Shown: one piece after another, positions 17,629 through 26,785 of the stretch
How the letters are laid out: every line of letters starts with the position of its first letter
How positions within the stretch are numbered: position 1 is the stretch's first letter
Assembly: GCA_003331105.1 (NCBI GenBank)
Contig: QEND01000001.1
Coordinates: 650,119-714,118, forward strand
Reading direction: 5' to 3'
From: Candidatus Tokpelaia sp. JSC161
GTDB taxonomy: Bacteria; Pseudomonadota; Alphaproteobacteria; Rhizobiales; Rhizobiaceae
DNA: 64,000 nucleotides
The notes under the pieces: generated by a model
Database searches by the model: none
Told to the model about the DNA's origin: nothing
What the model saw: only the letters and a program-made list of their open reading frames with translations
Position numbers and translations under genes: made by a program

Positions 17629-18918
17629 TTAATCAAGAAGAGGAGACCATGCTGGATCAGAAGCGTCATTTGGAGTCGCGAGCTGACGCTCGTTACGACC
17701 TGTAATATCAATAGTATAGATCTTAGGTCCTTTACCAACATTCTGTCTAAAAAACATAATCACTCGGCCATTCGGAGACCATGTTGGGCCTTCATTATGG
17801 AACCCAGATGTGAGTAAACGCTCCCCTGAACCATTTGGATGAATCACACCAATAGAAAATTGACCTTCTAACAATTTCGTAAAAGCAATATAATCACCAC
17901 GAGGGGACCAAACAGGTGTTGAATAACTGCCAGCTCCTTGAGAAATTTTCTGTAGATTACTCCCATCTGCGTTCATAACATAAAGCTGTTGCCGACCACT
18001 CCTATCAGATTCAAAAACAATTTTTCTCCCATCAGGGGAATAAGACGCCGCTGTATCAATAGCCACAGTTGATGTAAGCTGTGTTGTCATATGCGAACGC
18101 AAATCCATTGTGTAAATATCAGCACTACCATTATCTTCTAGCAGACTCATTATCACTTTCTGCCCATCTGGCGAAAAACGCGGTGCAATCGTCATATTCG
18201 GAAAATCTCCAACAAGTTCCCGTTGCGCAACTTCAATCTGTTGAAGATAAATACGCGGCGTGAGCCCGGTAAAGGCCAAATAGGCAATCTCTTGACGTGT
18301 AGGTGAAAAGCGAGGGGTTAAAACCATTTCTTGTCCATTAGAAAGATAACGGAGATTTGCTCCATCCTGATCCATAATAGCTAACCGTTTGATACGGGCG
18401 TTGCGTGGTCCTGTCTCATCGATAAAAACGATACGAGTATCAAAATATCCTTTTTCCCCTGTCATTTTCTCATACACAACATCAGCAATCATATGCGCAA
18501 CACGCCTCCAGGATGGTTGCGAAGCATAAAACTGACGTCCTTCAAGCTGCTTTCCACCATAAATATCCCATAAACGGAACTCAACGTGCAAACGCCCATC
18601 TGATTCTTCTTTCACACGACCGGCGACAAGCCCATGGACACCTAAACTTTGCCAATCACTAAAACGCGGTTGAATATCAGGACTACTCATACTTTTAAAA
18701 AATGCAGTTTTATCTAGTGGATTAAACAAACCAGAACGCTCAAGATCTGCTGCAACAATAGAAGAAATCTTCATACCAGTATCATCAGAAGATAAGAAAT
18801 CAGGAATCGCAATAGGAATAGGGCTAAAATTACCGCCTGCTACATCAACAATCACCTGGGCATGCGCTGAAATACATGCAAATATCAGTAATATTATAGA
18901 TCTTGTCAAGTGTTTCAT
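17629..18918 (-). CDS. tolB: Tol-Pal system periplasmic beta-propeller protein TolB
   Basis: Periplasmic partner of Pal and TolA, needed for outer-membrane constriction during division. A signal peptide covers about residues 1-20 (cut after AHA or AHAQ). The N-terminal TolB domain spans roughly 22-150, then come propeller repeats marked by [41 protein letters not shown] and [10 protein letters not shown]. Length 429 is normal. It is the last tol gene here: no pal, cpoB or tilS follows, and ureE begins 75 bases on. Confidence 0.95.
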   Translation of the reverse strand: MKHLTRSIILLIFACISAHAQVIVDVAGGNFSPIPIAIPDFLSSDDTGMKISSIVAADLERSGLFNPLDKTAFFKSMSSPDIQPRFSDWQSLGVHGLVAGRVKEESDGRLHVEFRLWDIYGGKQLEGRQFYASQPSWRRVAHMIADVVYEKMTGEKGYFDTRIVFIDETGPRNARIKRLAIMDQDGANLRYLSNGQEMVLTPRFSPTRQEIAYLAFTGLTPRIYLQQIEVAQRELVGDFPNMTIAPRFSPDGQKVIMSLLEDNGSADIYTMDLRSHMTTQLTSTVAIDTAASYSPDGRKIVFESDRSGRQQLYVMNADGSNLQKISQGAGSYSTPVWSPRGDYIAFTKLLEGQFSIGVIHPNGSGERLLTSGFHNEGPTWSPNGRVIMFFRQNVGKGPKIYTIDITGRNERQLATPNDASDPAWSPLLD

Positions 18919-18946
18919 CTTTCAAACAAACCTCTCAAAAGACCCC

Positions 18947-19810
18947 TTATCCTGGAAAAGCCTTCATATTAACAGTGACATCATGCCACTGATTATATTT
19001 ATTAAGCGGAAGAGCAAAAGGAGAACATTTTTTTAGGGCCTCACGCGCTTGAATAGTAATAATATCACGCTGAGCATTATCACCACCCGCTGGAATAAAC
19101 TCTGTTTCACCAGACAGTGTACCATTCTGATTCAGCCTAAAATGCGCTACAACACGTAAATCATAGGCTGTACTGCCATTAATAGCAGCTAAATTCCAGT
19201 TTTTTTGCACACAATGACCGATTATATCATTGAGCGTTTGCCGAAAAGAACGATCATCTTCTTCCAAATCTCTCGTGGCAGAGTTTTCAACTCTCTTCAA
19301 TGGCCTATCTCCTGGAAAAGGAACTTTTCCTGAAACAAGAGATTCCATGTCAGGAATTCTCTTAGAGCTTTCAATCAAAACATCCTTTCTCGAATCTTTC
19401 GAAAATTCCTTAACCACCGGCTGCTTCACAGGCGGCTCCACCGGCGCCACCGGCTGCTTCACAGGCTGCTTCACAGGCGGCTCCACCGGCGCCACCGGCT
19501 GCTTCACAGGCGGCTTCACAGGCGGCTCCACCGGCGCCACCGGCTGCTTCACAGGCGGCTTCACAGGCGGCTCCACCGGCGCCACCGGCTGCTTCACAGG
19601 CTGCTTCACAGGCGGCTTCACCGGCGGCTCCACCTGCTCCTTCATCAGACTCTTTTCAGAAAAGGACAGCTTCTCATCTAAAAGTAAAGAAATAGGTAGA
19701 GGCTCTTTCTCCACAGGATCAAAAGGGATAGAAGTCAACGAAACAAAAAAACAAGATAACATGATAAGATGTAAAGCTGCTGATATTCCAATGTTTATCT
19801 TCACATCCAC
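18947..19810 (-). CDS. tolA: TolA-type energy-transducing protein with proline-rich repeat linker
   Basis: Links TolQ/TolR in the inner membrane to TolB/Pal. One transmembrane helix lies at about residues 6-30, and the C-terminal TolA/TonB-like domain at about 190-287 (HCVQKNWNL, then VVAHFRLNQNGTL...EALKKCSPF). The middle is not the long Ala/Lys-rich helix of classical TolA. It is a proline-rich linker (residues about 60-132) built from repeats of VEPPVKPPVKQPVAP, as in TonB. The gene position between tolR and tolB supports TolA. The short protein (287) and linker suggest an extended polyproline span of the periplasm. Confidence 0.85.
   Translation of the reverse strand: MDVKINIGISAALHLIMLSCFFVSLTSIPFDPVEKEPLPISLLLDEKLSFSEKSLMKEQVEPPVKPPVKQPVKQPVAPVEPPVKPPVKQPVAPVEPPVKPPVKQPVAPVEPPVKQPVKQPVAPVEPPVKQPVVKEFSKDSRKDVLIESSKRIPDMESLVSGKVPFPGDRPLKRVENSATRDLEEDDRSFRQTLNDIIGHCVQKNWNLAAINGSTAYDLRVVAHFRLNQNGTLSGETEFIPAGGDNAQRDIITIQAREALKKCSPFALPLNKYNQWHDVTVNMKAFPG
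19415..19633. repeat. GC-rich 45-bp tandem repeat within tolA
   Basis: About four and a half in-frame copies of a 45-base unit encode V-E-P-P-V-K-[PQ]-P-V-K-Q-P-V-A-P; the first copy has an extra 12 bases (K-Q-P-V). The block is far richer in G and C than the surrounding AT-rich DNA. Near-perfect identity among copies suggests recent expansion or ongoing recombination, so copy number may vary between strains. Confidence 0.9.
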
Positions 19811-19812
19811 TC

Positions 19813-20208
19813 CTACTCTGGCAGAGGGAGGCTTGCCAAGCCTACGTTAGTAAAACCAGATTGCTGAATCAAAGATAAAATCTTTAAGACCTGCCCATAA
19901 TTAATCGCTTTAGCAGCTCTTAGAATCACACGCTGTTTAACACATCCCAACATCTTTAAGCGGGCAATAAATTCATCCGCCGAATAATAGTCTCCTGATA
20001 TAGCTATCCTTCCATCTTCAGCTAAAGATACAGTTAAAGGACTCATATCAAGTGTCCCAGCCGATGTTTCAGGTAAATCAATAGGCACGCCATGAACAAC
20101 TAAAGGTGCTGATACCATAAAAATAATAAGAAGCACGAGCATCACATCGACAAGCGGAGCTACATTAATTTCACCTATCAAAGCTCTACCACCTCTACGC
20201 CTCGCCAT
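19813..20208 (-). CDS. tolR: Tol-Pal system protein TolR (ExbD family)
   Basis: Inner-membrane protein that with TolQ forms the proton channel energising TolA. The single transmembrane helix carries the essential Asp in NVAPLVDVMLVLLIIFMV (about residues 15-32). The periplasmic ExbD domain follows, with the C-terminal GFTNVGLAS block. Length 131 is a little below the usual 140-150. GGAGG before the ATG supports the start. It sits 9 bases after tolQ and 2 bases before tolA. Confidence 0.94.
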   Translation of the reverse strand: MARRRGGRALIGEINVAPLVDVMLVLLIIFMVSAPLVVHGVPIDLPETSAGTLDMSPLTVSLAEDGRIAISGDYYSADEFIARLKMLGCVKQRVILRAAKAINYGQVLKILSLIQQSGFTNVGLASLPLPE

Positions 20209-20217
20209 CCCATCCTC

Positions 20218-20937
20218 CTAAGATTTAGCTTGACGTATAGCTAAACGTTCATCAATCTGACGTGACAAAATGCTAGAAAATTCATCCGCAAAGCCTTCTA
20301 GTTGAGAAAGAATACTATTCGCATTAGTTTTGAACTTATTATAAGCAATAACAGCAGGAATAGCAGTAAACAATCCAATGGCTGTTGCCAATAAGGCTTC
20401 AGAAACACCTGGCGCAACAAGAGCAAGGCTTGTATTTTTAGAGATAGCAATGGACTCGAATGAAGTCATGATGCCAATAACTGTCCCCAACAAACCAATA
20501 AAAGGTGCAACAGAACCAACGGTTGCCAGCACACTAAGATGCGCTTCCATACGATTCACTTCACGAGCCAAGGCAACATCCATAGCCTTATCAAGTCTCA
20601 TCTGCAAACTCACTGAAGAACAGACACCTTTTTCAAAAGATTTTTTCCATTCCCTCATAGCTGCCATAAAAATAGCCTCTATCCCCAAAACACGGCAATT
20701 CAGTCGTTGACGGTACAGTTCTTCCAGATTCTGTCCAGACCAAAACATTTTCTCAAAAATTCTGATATGCCGCCGAGTCTTCGCATAGCTAATCAGCTTA
20801 TCAAGAATCACTCCCCAGCACCATATAGAGCTGATAAATAAAGTGGACATCACAAGCTTCACAAGAATATTTGCCTGCAGAAAAAGTTTTAAAAACGTCA
20901 TATTAGAACTGAAAAAAGAAAGTTCTATATCTGGCAT
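20218..20937 (-). CDS. tolQ: Tol-Pal system protein TolQ (MotA/ExbB family)
   Basis: Inner-membrane channel subunit with three transmembrane segments (about residues 25-45, 140-165 and 180-205). The conserved TVGSVAPFIGLLGTVIGIMTSF and LVAPGVSEALLATAIGLFTAIPAVIAYN blocks are intact. Length 239 is normal. It is first in tolQ-R-A-B; in many Rhizobiales a thioesterase gene (ybgC) and ruvB lie upstream, but here the next gene is a divergent tRNA-Ser. Confidence 0.95.
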   Translation of the reverse strand: MPDIELSFFSSNMTFLKLFLQANILVKLVMSTLFISSIWCWGVILDKLISYAKTRRHIRIFEKMFWSGQNLEELYRQRLNCRVLGIEAIFMAAMREWKKSFEKGVCSSVSLQMRLDKAMDVALAREVNRMEAHLSVLATVGSVAPFIGLLGTVIGIMTSFESIAISKNTSLALVAPGVSEALLATAIGLFTAIPAVIAYNKFKTNANSILSQLEGFADEFSSILSRQIDERLAIRQAKS

Positions 20938-21036
20938 ATTTCATTAATCCTAGATTTTTTTCTAAAAATGCGGCTAAAGAAGAAACCCACAAGCAGAGAT
21001 AGGATGCTTAGTGAGCCTCAAAAAGATAAGACTGTT

Positions 21037-21064
21037 AAAATATCCTTACTAAAATATTAATCAA
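21037..21064 (-). promoter_or_regulatory. Candidate promoter of tolQRAB
   Basis: Minus-strand TTGATT (21064-21059) and TATTTT (21042-21037) separated by 16 bases, about 100 bases upstream of tolQ. The remainder of the 228-base gap to the tRNA shows no gene. Confidence 0.4.
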
Positions 21065-21126
21065 AGGGATAGCAACAAAAATTATCATTTTTTTAAATTC
21101 AAGAGTCGAATGATCCTTTAGAAAGC

Positions 21127-21155
21127 TTGCACTCTGCTCAAAGAAAGGTTATTGG
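21127..21155 (+). promoter_or_regulatory. Candidate promoter of tRNA-Ser(GCT)
   Basis: TTGCAC (21127-21132) and TATTGG (21150-21155) with a 17-base spacer, ending 10 bases before the mature tRNA 5' end. Confidence 0.4.
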
Positions 21156-21165
21156 CAACTTCTGT

Positions 21166-21252
21166 GGAGAAGTGGCCGAGTGGTCGAAGGCGCTCCCCTG
21201 CTAAGGGAGTAGAGTTCTGCTCTCATGGGTTCGAATCCCATCTTCTCCGCCA
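21166..21252 (+). tRNA. tRNA-Ser (anticodon GCT)
   Basis: Class II tRNA with a long variable arm. The acceptor stem GGAGAAG (21166-21172) pairs with CTTCTCC (21242-21248), the discriminator is G, and CCA is encoded. The anticodon loop CTGCTAA carries GCT, reading AGC/AGT. The T-loop GGTTCGAATCC is standard. It ends 9 bases before the stop codon of the convergent rnj gene. Confidence 0.97.
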
Positions 21253-21260
21253 GGCCATGA

Positions 21261-22916
21261 CTAATGATGGTGCATACAAATATCTACAATAGTCTTTTTT
21301 CCCCAAAAATCATAAACTAAAGAAGAAACCACTTTCCGTATGGCTCGGCAGACAATATGATCTTTACGATGTTGTCTAGGCATATTATTAATAGCATTCT
21401 CAATGCTCTTCAAAAGAAGAGAGTCCAGAAATCGACCTCTGCTATCTATTTTAGGCAGCCCAAGCAGAATTAATTTGACTGGTCCTGCAAGGCCATAAGA
21501 TCCATCAAAAAAGAGCGAAACGACAACATGACCAACATAACTCAGCTTACGTCGTGTACTAATCCCGAGAGATTCTTCATCACCCATAAGATTCCCATCC
21601 TTATAAATCCGTCTCATAGGAATCTGATCAATGACTCCTGGCTCTCCTGGGGCCAGTCGCAGTATCCTGCCATTTCGAGCTTGTAATACTTTTTGAATCC
21701 CAGCTTCTTTCCCAAGCGCAGCATGCGCAACCAAATGAGAAGCTTCTCCATGGACCGGAATTAAAATTTTTGGGTTCACCCATCTATACATCTGTTTTAA
21801 ATGACAAGGATAAGGATGTCCAGAAACATGCACACACATATCACGATCCGTAATAATCTGAACACCCTGATCTATTAAACTATTTTGTATATTAAGAATA
21901 GCTTTCTCATTCCCAGGAATATTACGAGATGAAAACACGAGAATATCTCCTGCCCCTAACCTAATCGATCCTTTTTCATTCCGCGCAAGCTTTGCTAAAG
22001 CTGCTTGAGGTTCTCCTTGACTTCCCGTTAAAAGAAGAACGACCTTATCACGCGAGATCAACTCATAATCTTCTTCATCCAAAAAAGGTCTAATCCCCTT
22101 TAGATATCCAAGTTCCTCGGCAAGTGCAAGAGTACGCTTCATAGAACGACCGAGTAACAAAACCCTTTTCCCTAATGTATCAGCGGCAAGTGCAATAGAC
22201 TTTATACGAGCCACATTCGAAGCAAATGTTGAAATAGCAACGCAACCCCTTGCATCAGCTAAAATTTTTTGCAAAGTTTGAGCAACTTTCGCTTCTGAAA
22301 AACCTGAAGACTCACAAAGAGCATTCGTCGAATCACAAACAAGTGCTAAAACTCCTTCTTCCCCAAGAGAACGGAAACGCTGTTCATCTGTAAGCACCTC
22401 GTCAATCTTCCAATCACCCGTATGAATAATAGTGCCAAGCGGTGTTCGGATACTCAGAGAAACAGAATCAGGTATCGAATGTGCAACACTAATCGATTCA
22501 ACTTCATAGGACCCCACATGAAATTTTTCCCCTCCCCTAAAAATATTGAGAGGGACTTTTCTACAATCAAAATCTCCTTCCCTTCTATTTTCTAATAAAG
22601 CGGCTGTAAATGCTGTACAATAAATAGGAACTTGCAACTTTGGCCACAAAAAGGGAACGGCTCCAAAATGATCTTCATGAGCATGAGTTAAAACTAAGCC
22701 AGAAATATTATGACGTTGACCTTCAAGAAAGCTGATATCAGGAAGAATCAGATTCGCTCCTGGAATATCAGAACCTGCGAAACACACTCCCATATCAATA
22801 ATAAGCCACTCCCGCTTATTTTCCGCTCCGTACCCATAAACCGCCAAATTCATGCCAATTTCACCAACACCTCCCAAAGGAAGAAAAAGCAAATCAGCAT
22901 TTTTTGTTAGTACCAT
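21261..22916 (-). CDS. rnj: Ribonuclease J
   Basis: Metallo-beta-lactamase/beta-CASP RNase with 5'-3' exonuclease and endonuclease activity, the main mRNA and rRNA processing enzyme of many alphaproteobacteria. The zinc-binding THAHEDH motif is at about residues 76-82, followed by HTGDWK, the beta-CASP region, SGHPYPCHLKQ and PVHGEASHLVAHA. Length 551 is normal. CAGGAG precedes the ATG. In Rhizobiales rnj regularly follows nuoN and birA, as here. Confidence 0.95.
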   Translation of the reverse strand: MVLTKNADLLFLPLGGVGEIGMNLAVYGYGAENKREWLIIDMGVCFAGSDIPGANLILPDISFLEGQRHNISGLVLTHAHEDHFGAVPFLWPKLQVPIYCTAFTAALLENRREGDFDCRKVPLNIFRGGEKFHVGSYEVESISVAHSIPDSVSLSIRTPLGTIIHTGDWKIDEVLTDEQRFRSLGEEGVLALVCDSTNALCESSGFSEAKVAQTLQKILADARGCVAISTFASNVARIKSIALAADTLGKRVLLLGRSMKRTLALAEELGYLKGIRPFLDEEDYELISRDKVVLLLTGSQGEPQAALAKLARNEKGSIRLGAGDILVFSSRNIPGNEKAILNIQNSLIDQGVQIITDRDMCVHVSGHPYPCHLKQMYRWVNPKILIPVHGEASHLVAHAALGKEAGIQKVLQARNGRILRLAPGEPGVIDQIPMRRIYKDGNLMGDEESLGISTRRKLSYVGHVVVSLFFDGSYGLAGPVKLILLGLPKIDSRGRFLDSLLLKSIENAINNMPRQHRKDHIVCRAIRKVVSSLVYDFWGKKTIVDICMHHH

Positions 22917-22991
22917 AAAATTCTCCTGATATCAGCTTGATAAGAATATCCTAACATTATTTTTTCTATAATTAGCTGGGGGTAAGGTTTT

Positions 22992-23792
22992 TTAAAAATC
23001 AAACGATGCAGACGTAACCGCCCCAAAATAAACATCACCAGCTGGAATAATCACTTGCTGTCCATTCAATTTCCGAAGGATCAACTGACACTTTCTATCT
23101 ATTGTTTCAAAAACACCTGATATAATTTCACTATGAAGTTTCACAGATATTTTCTGACCAAGCCCCGAGGCATAAGACAACCATCTATTCCGAATAGCCT
23201 CAAGAGAAAAACCCCGATTCCATAATCGGTAATTATCAACCCATGTATATGAAAGTGCCTCGAAAAACATCTCTGGCGAACAATTCACTCCCTTTTCTAT
23301 CAAACTCGCTGTCGCATAAGAACAATTAACTGGCGATGAAACAATATTAACACCTATCCCAACTAAAATACCATTCATATGATCTTTTAATGGAATCATT
23401 TCTAATAATATCCCAGCAAGCTTATCTCCACCAATCAGCACATCGTTAGGCCACTTCAAAGTAACAGACAGAACATTCTGCAGTGCCTGCGGTAACACAC
23501 AACGAAGAGCTTCGATTAAAGAAATACCTGCAACAAAACCTAAAGAAGCTAACTTTCCAGGCTCAAAGTCATCAACCAACAACAAAGTTGTATAAAGATT
23601 GCCAGCGGAACTGATCCATTGACGTCCACGACGTCCTCTACCAGCGATTTGCTCAGTAGCTACAATCCATAGCTGACCTTTTTCCCTCTCTTTTGCAAAA
23701 GTTCCTGCAAGGATATTCGTCGAATCAACTCGACCAAATGACTTGACCCGATAACCAGCATCTCTAGCATAAGACGAAAGATAGAAGCTCAC
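22992..23792 (-). CDS. birA: Biotin--[acetyl-CoA-carboxylase] ligase
   Basis: Attaches biotin to the carrier protein AccB, needed for acetyl-CoA carboxylase. The catalytic GRGRRGRQW loop (adenylate-binding) and LKWPNDVLIGGDKLAGILLE are intact. There is no N-terminal DNA-binding domain, so it is the monofunctional type and not a biotin repressor. The frame is open to TTG at 23819, but GTG at 23792 (MSFYLSSYARDAGYRV) fits the family N-terminus better. The ribosome binding site GGGGGGAG is rather far upstream, so the start remains uncertain. It lies between nuoN and rnj. Confidence 0.9.
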   Translation of the reverse strand: MSFYLSSYARDAGYRVKSFGRVDSTNILAGTFAKEREKGQLWIVATEQIAGRGRRGRQWISSAGNLYTTLLLVDDFEPGKLASLGFVAGISLIEALRCVLPQALQNVLSVTLKWPNDVLIGGDKLAGILLEMIPLKDHMNGILVGIGVNIVSSPVNCSYATASLIEKGVNCSPEMFFEALSYTWVDNYRLWNRGFSLEAIRNRWLSYASGLGQKISVKLHSEIISGVFETIDRKCQLILRKLNGQQVIIPAGDVYFGAVTSASFDF

Positions 23793-23823
23793 GATAGAAT
23801 TTAAACTCCCCCCAAACAATCTA

Positions 23824-25272
23824 TTAAAACAAAGACCTAGCTGCCTTTTCCGCTAAGGGCATAATCCATACACCAAAAAAAACATAACATGATACAAAAA
23901 TACCTGAGACAATCAAAACAAAACGCAATTCGCTCGATATAGGTAACAATAGACATCTTTCCTTATTAAACCATATCAAACTAACTATACGTAAATAATA
24001 AAATACACTGATAACAGAGGCTAACATCCCACACAGAACCAGAGGAAAAAAACCTTCGCCAACAGCTGCCCCAAAAGTATACCACTTCGCAAAAAAACCA
24101 GCGAGAAAAGGAATACTTGCAAATGAAAACAAAAGCAGCGTCACAATAAGAGCTAAAAAAGGATCAGTACGGGCAAGACCAGAAAGATCATCAATCTTCT
24201 CCATATAACCATCTGGATTTTTCATGGCAAGAATCAAACTAAATAAGCCCAATGTCATGCTCATATAAATTAACATATAAATAATTACACTTTGCACCCC
24301 CATCAGAGTACCGGATGAAAGACCAACAAGCGCATATCCCATATGGGAAATCGAAGAATAAGCCATAAGGCGTTTAATATTTCTTTGTCCAATCCCAGAA
24401 AAAGCACCAACTATCATCGATCCAAGCCCAATAAAAATGACAATTTGCTGCCATGCAGGCAGCATAATAGTTACCCTCTCTGAAGCAAAAACACGAATAA
24501 CAAGACGGGTTATAAGAGAAATTGCTGCAACCTTTGGAGCCGTAGCAAAAAACGCTGTAACTGGTGTTGGCGCTCCTTCATAAACATCTGGTGTCCACAT
24601 ATGAAAAGGAACTGCAGAGATCTTAAAAGCAAGAGCAGCAAGAACAAAAACCATGCCAAAAATAACACCAACTTGCAAAGTCCCTCTAGAAAAAATATTA
24701 GAAATCTCTGAAAACCCTATAGAACCAGTATAACCATAAATTAGTGAAATACCATAAAGAAGCAACCCAGACGATAAAGCCCCCAGGACAAAATATTTAA
24801 CTCCAGCCTCTGTTGCGCGCAAATCATCACGATCGATAGCAGCTAAGACATAAAGAGCTAGAGACTGTAATTCAATACCTAGATAGAGTGATAGCATATT
24901 CCCGGCTGAAATCATGAACATCATACCTAATGTTGCGAACAAAATCAAAACAGGAAATTCAAATCTATCAATTTTTTTTACACGCAAAAAATTGATAGAT
25001 ATCAGCAAAACAATAACAGTCCCGCCCAATACTAAAATTTTCATGAAATCGCTAAATGCATCTATAATTAATGCATCACCAAAGACCATCCCATGAGAAG
25101 GAAAAGCAATCAATAAAAAAAGAGCAGACATAAGAATAGCCATCGCTAATCTAACGAGTCTTTCATAAGAATCCTTCAAAAAAAGTCCGACTAAAAGCAA
25201 ACAAACAGCCCCGATCGCTACCACTACCTCTGGAAGCAAGAGCCTGAGTTGTATCATGAGAGCCATTTTCAT
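23824..25272 (-). CDS. nuoN: NADH-quinone oxidoreductase subunit N
   Basis: Antiporter-like proton-pumping membrane subunit of complex I, with 14 predicted transmembrane helices over 482 residues. Conserved charged residues lie in LYLGIELQSLALYVLAA (Glu on TM5) and the Lys-bearing VLAALAFKISAVPFHMWTPDVYEGAPTPVTAF helix, then MAYSSISHMGYALVG. Last nuo gene of the operon, 7 bases after nuoM and 4 bases before the open frame of birA. Confidence 0.96.
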   Translation of the reverse strand: MKMALMIQLRLLLPEVVVAIGAVCLLLVGLFLKDSYERLVRLAMAILMSALFLLIAFPSHGMVFGDALIIDAFSDFMKILVLGGTVIVLLISINFLRVKKIDRFEFPVLILFATLGMMFMISAGNMLSLYLGIELQSLALYVLAAIDRDDLRATEAGVKYFVLGALSSGLLLYGISLIYGYTGSIGFSEISNIFSRGTLQVGVIFGMVFVLAALAFKISAVPFHMWTPDVYEGAPTPVTAFFATAPKVAAISLITRLVIRVFASERVTIMLPAWQQIVIFIGLGSMIVGAFSGIGQRNIKRLMAYSSISHMGYALVGLSSGTLMGVQSVIIYMLIYMSMTLGLFSLILAMKNPDGYMEKIDDLSGLARTDPFLALIVTLLLFSFASIPFLAGFFAKWYTFGAAVGEGFFPLVLCGMLASVISVFYYLRIVSLIWFNKERCLLLPISSELRFVLIVSGIFVSCYVFFGVWIMPLAEKAARSLF

Positions 25273-25279
25273 CTATTCA

Positions 25280-26785
25280 TTACCATCTTAGAAAGACCAT
25301 ACGAGTAGCATTATTACAATGATTGACCAAAAGCTCAACAGAGGAATGCAGGACATTAAGTACTGGCGCAGGATAAATTCCAAAAACAACAGTTAATAAA
25401 ATCATAGGATAAAGAATACATTTCTCACGGAATGACAAATCAGTTAAGGCTTGTAAATTTTCTTTATCAATAGTCCCAAAAATAACTCTCCGATAAAGAT
25501 AAAGCGAGTAAATAGCAGAAAAAATAATACCACTTGTTGCAACAATTGCAGCGAAGCTATTACCCTGGAAAACACCAATCGCAGTTAAAAACTCCCCAAG
25601 AAAACCAGATGTCCCTGGAAATCCAATATTAGCCATAGTAAAAATAAAAAAAACAGTAGCGTACTTTGGCATATTCTTAGCAAGCCCACTAAAAGCTATG
25701 ATTTCACGCGTATGCACACGATCATAAAGAACTCCGATACAAAGAAATAACGCTGAAGAGACAATTCCATGAGATAACATCTGGACAATTGCCCCTTCAA
25801 TACTCTGAATATTCTCTGCAAAGATACCCATCGTGCTATATCCCATATGAGCTATCGAAGAATAAGCAACTAACCTCTTCATATCTTTCTGACAAAAAGC
25901 TACAAGCGATGTATAAACAATAGCCACAGCAGAAAGTACAAAAATCAGTGGTGCAAAATTAGCAGAGGCAATAGGAAACATTGGCAAAGAAAAACGTAAA
26001 AAACCATATCCACCTAGCTTCAGTAAAATCCCAGCTAAGACAACTGAACCCGTAGTTGGTGCTTCAACATGAGCATCTGGTAACCAAGTATGAAGTGGCC
26101 ACATCGGTGTTTTAATAGAAAATGATGCGAAAAAGGCTAACCAAAGCCAATTCTGCATATAACAAGAAAATGGATAATTTAAAAGCGTAGGGATATCCAG
26201 TGATCCGACTTCCCAATACATCGCCATAATGGCAATTAACATCAGTAAAGAACCCAGTAATGTATAAAGAAAAAATTTTAATGAAGCATAGACACGGTTG
26301 CCTCCACCCCAAACACCAATAATAATAAAAATTGGAATCAGACTTGCCTCAAAAAATATATAAAAGAGGAGTGCATTCAGTGCACAAAATACACCAATAA
26401 GCATTGTCTCCAGGATAAGAAAGGCAATCATGTACTCCTTAAATTGCTCAGTAACACTTTTCCAGCTCGCAAGAATACAAAAAGGTATGAGAAATGCAGA
26501 AAGAACAATAAAGAGAAGCGAAATACCATCAACACCTATATGATAACTAATACCAGCAGCAAGCCAATTCATATTCTCTTGCATTTGAAAGCCAGCATCC
26601 TTATTATCAAAATTTACCCAAAGGACTAGGGACAGAATAAAGACAACAAGCGTTGTTAAAAAAGCCACGTTACGGATTTTTCGTCTGGCAATATAGCTAT
26701 CATCCTCACTTATAAAAATAAGAAAAGCACCAAACAACGGAAGAAATATAATTATTGAAAGAATCGGCCATTGCTCTATCATCAA
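25280..26785 (-). CDS. nuoM: NADH-quinone oxidoreductase subunit M
   Basis: Antiporter-like proton-pumping subunit of 501 residues. The TM5 Glu is in NALLFYIFFEASLIPIFIIIGVWGG, the TM7 Lys in FASFSIKTPMWPLHTWLPDAHVEAPT, and VAYSSIAHMGYSTMGIF follows. Its start overlaps the stop of nuoL by 4 bases, showing translational coupling. Confidence 0.96.
   Translation of the reverse strand: MMIEQWPILSIIIFLPLFGAFLIFISEDDSYIARRKIRNVAFLTTLVVFILSLVLWVNFDNKDAGFQMQENMNWLAAGISYHIGVDGISLLFIVLSAFLIPFCILASWKSVTEQFKEYMIAFLILETMLIGVFCALNALLFYIFFEASLIPIFIIIGVWGGGNRVYASLKFFLYTLLGSLLMLIAIMAMYWEVGSLDIPTLLNYPFSCYMQNWLWLAFFASFSIKTPMWPLHTWLPDAHVEAPTTGSVVLAGILLKLGGYGFLRFSLPMFPIASANFAPLIFVLSAVAIVYTSLVAFCQKDMKRLVAYSSIAHMGYSTMGIFAENIQSIEGAIVQMLSHGIVSSALFLCIGVLYDRVHTREIIAFSGLAKNMPKYATVFFIFTMANIGFPGTSGFLGEFLTAIGVFQGNSFAAIVATSGIIFSAIYSLYLYRRVIFGTIDKENLQALTDLSFREKCILYPMILLTVVFGIYPAPVLNVLHSSVELLVNHCNNATRMVFLRW

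Noticed and set aside
19415..19633. Regular repeat array that could suggest CRISPR or an origin iteron cluster
   Set aside because: The unit is 45 bases without distinct spacers, keeps the tolA frame throughout and encodes a plausible linker.
19230..19850. A 206-codon plus-strand frame with collagen-like GGSTGATGCFTG repeats
   Set aside because: It is the antisense of the tolA/tolR genes; the repeats simply mirror the proline-rich tolA repeat, and no ribosome binding site or family supports it.
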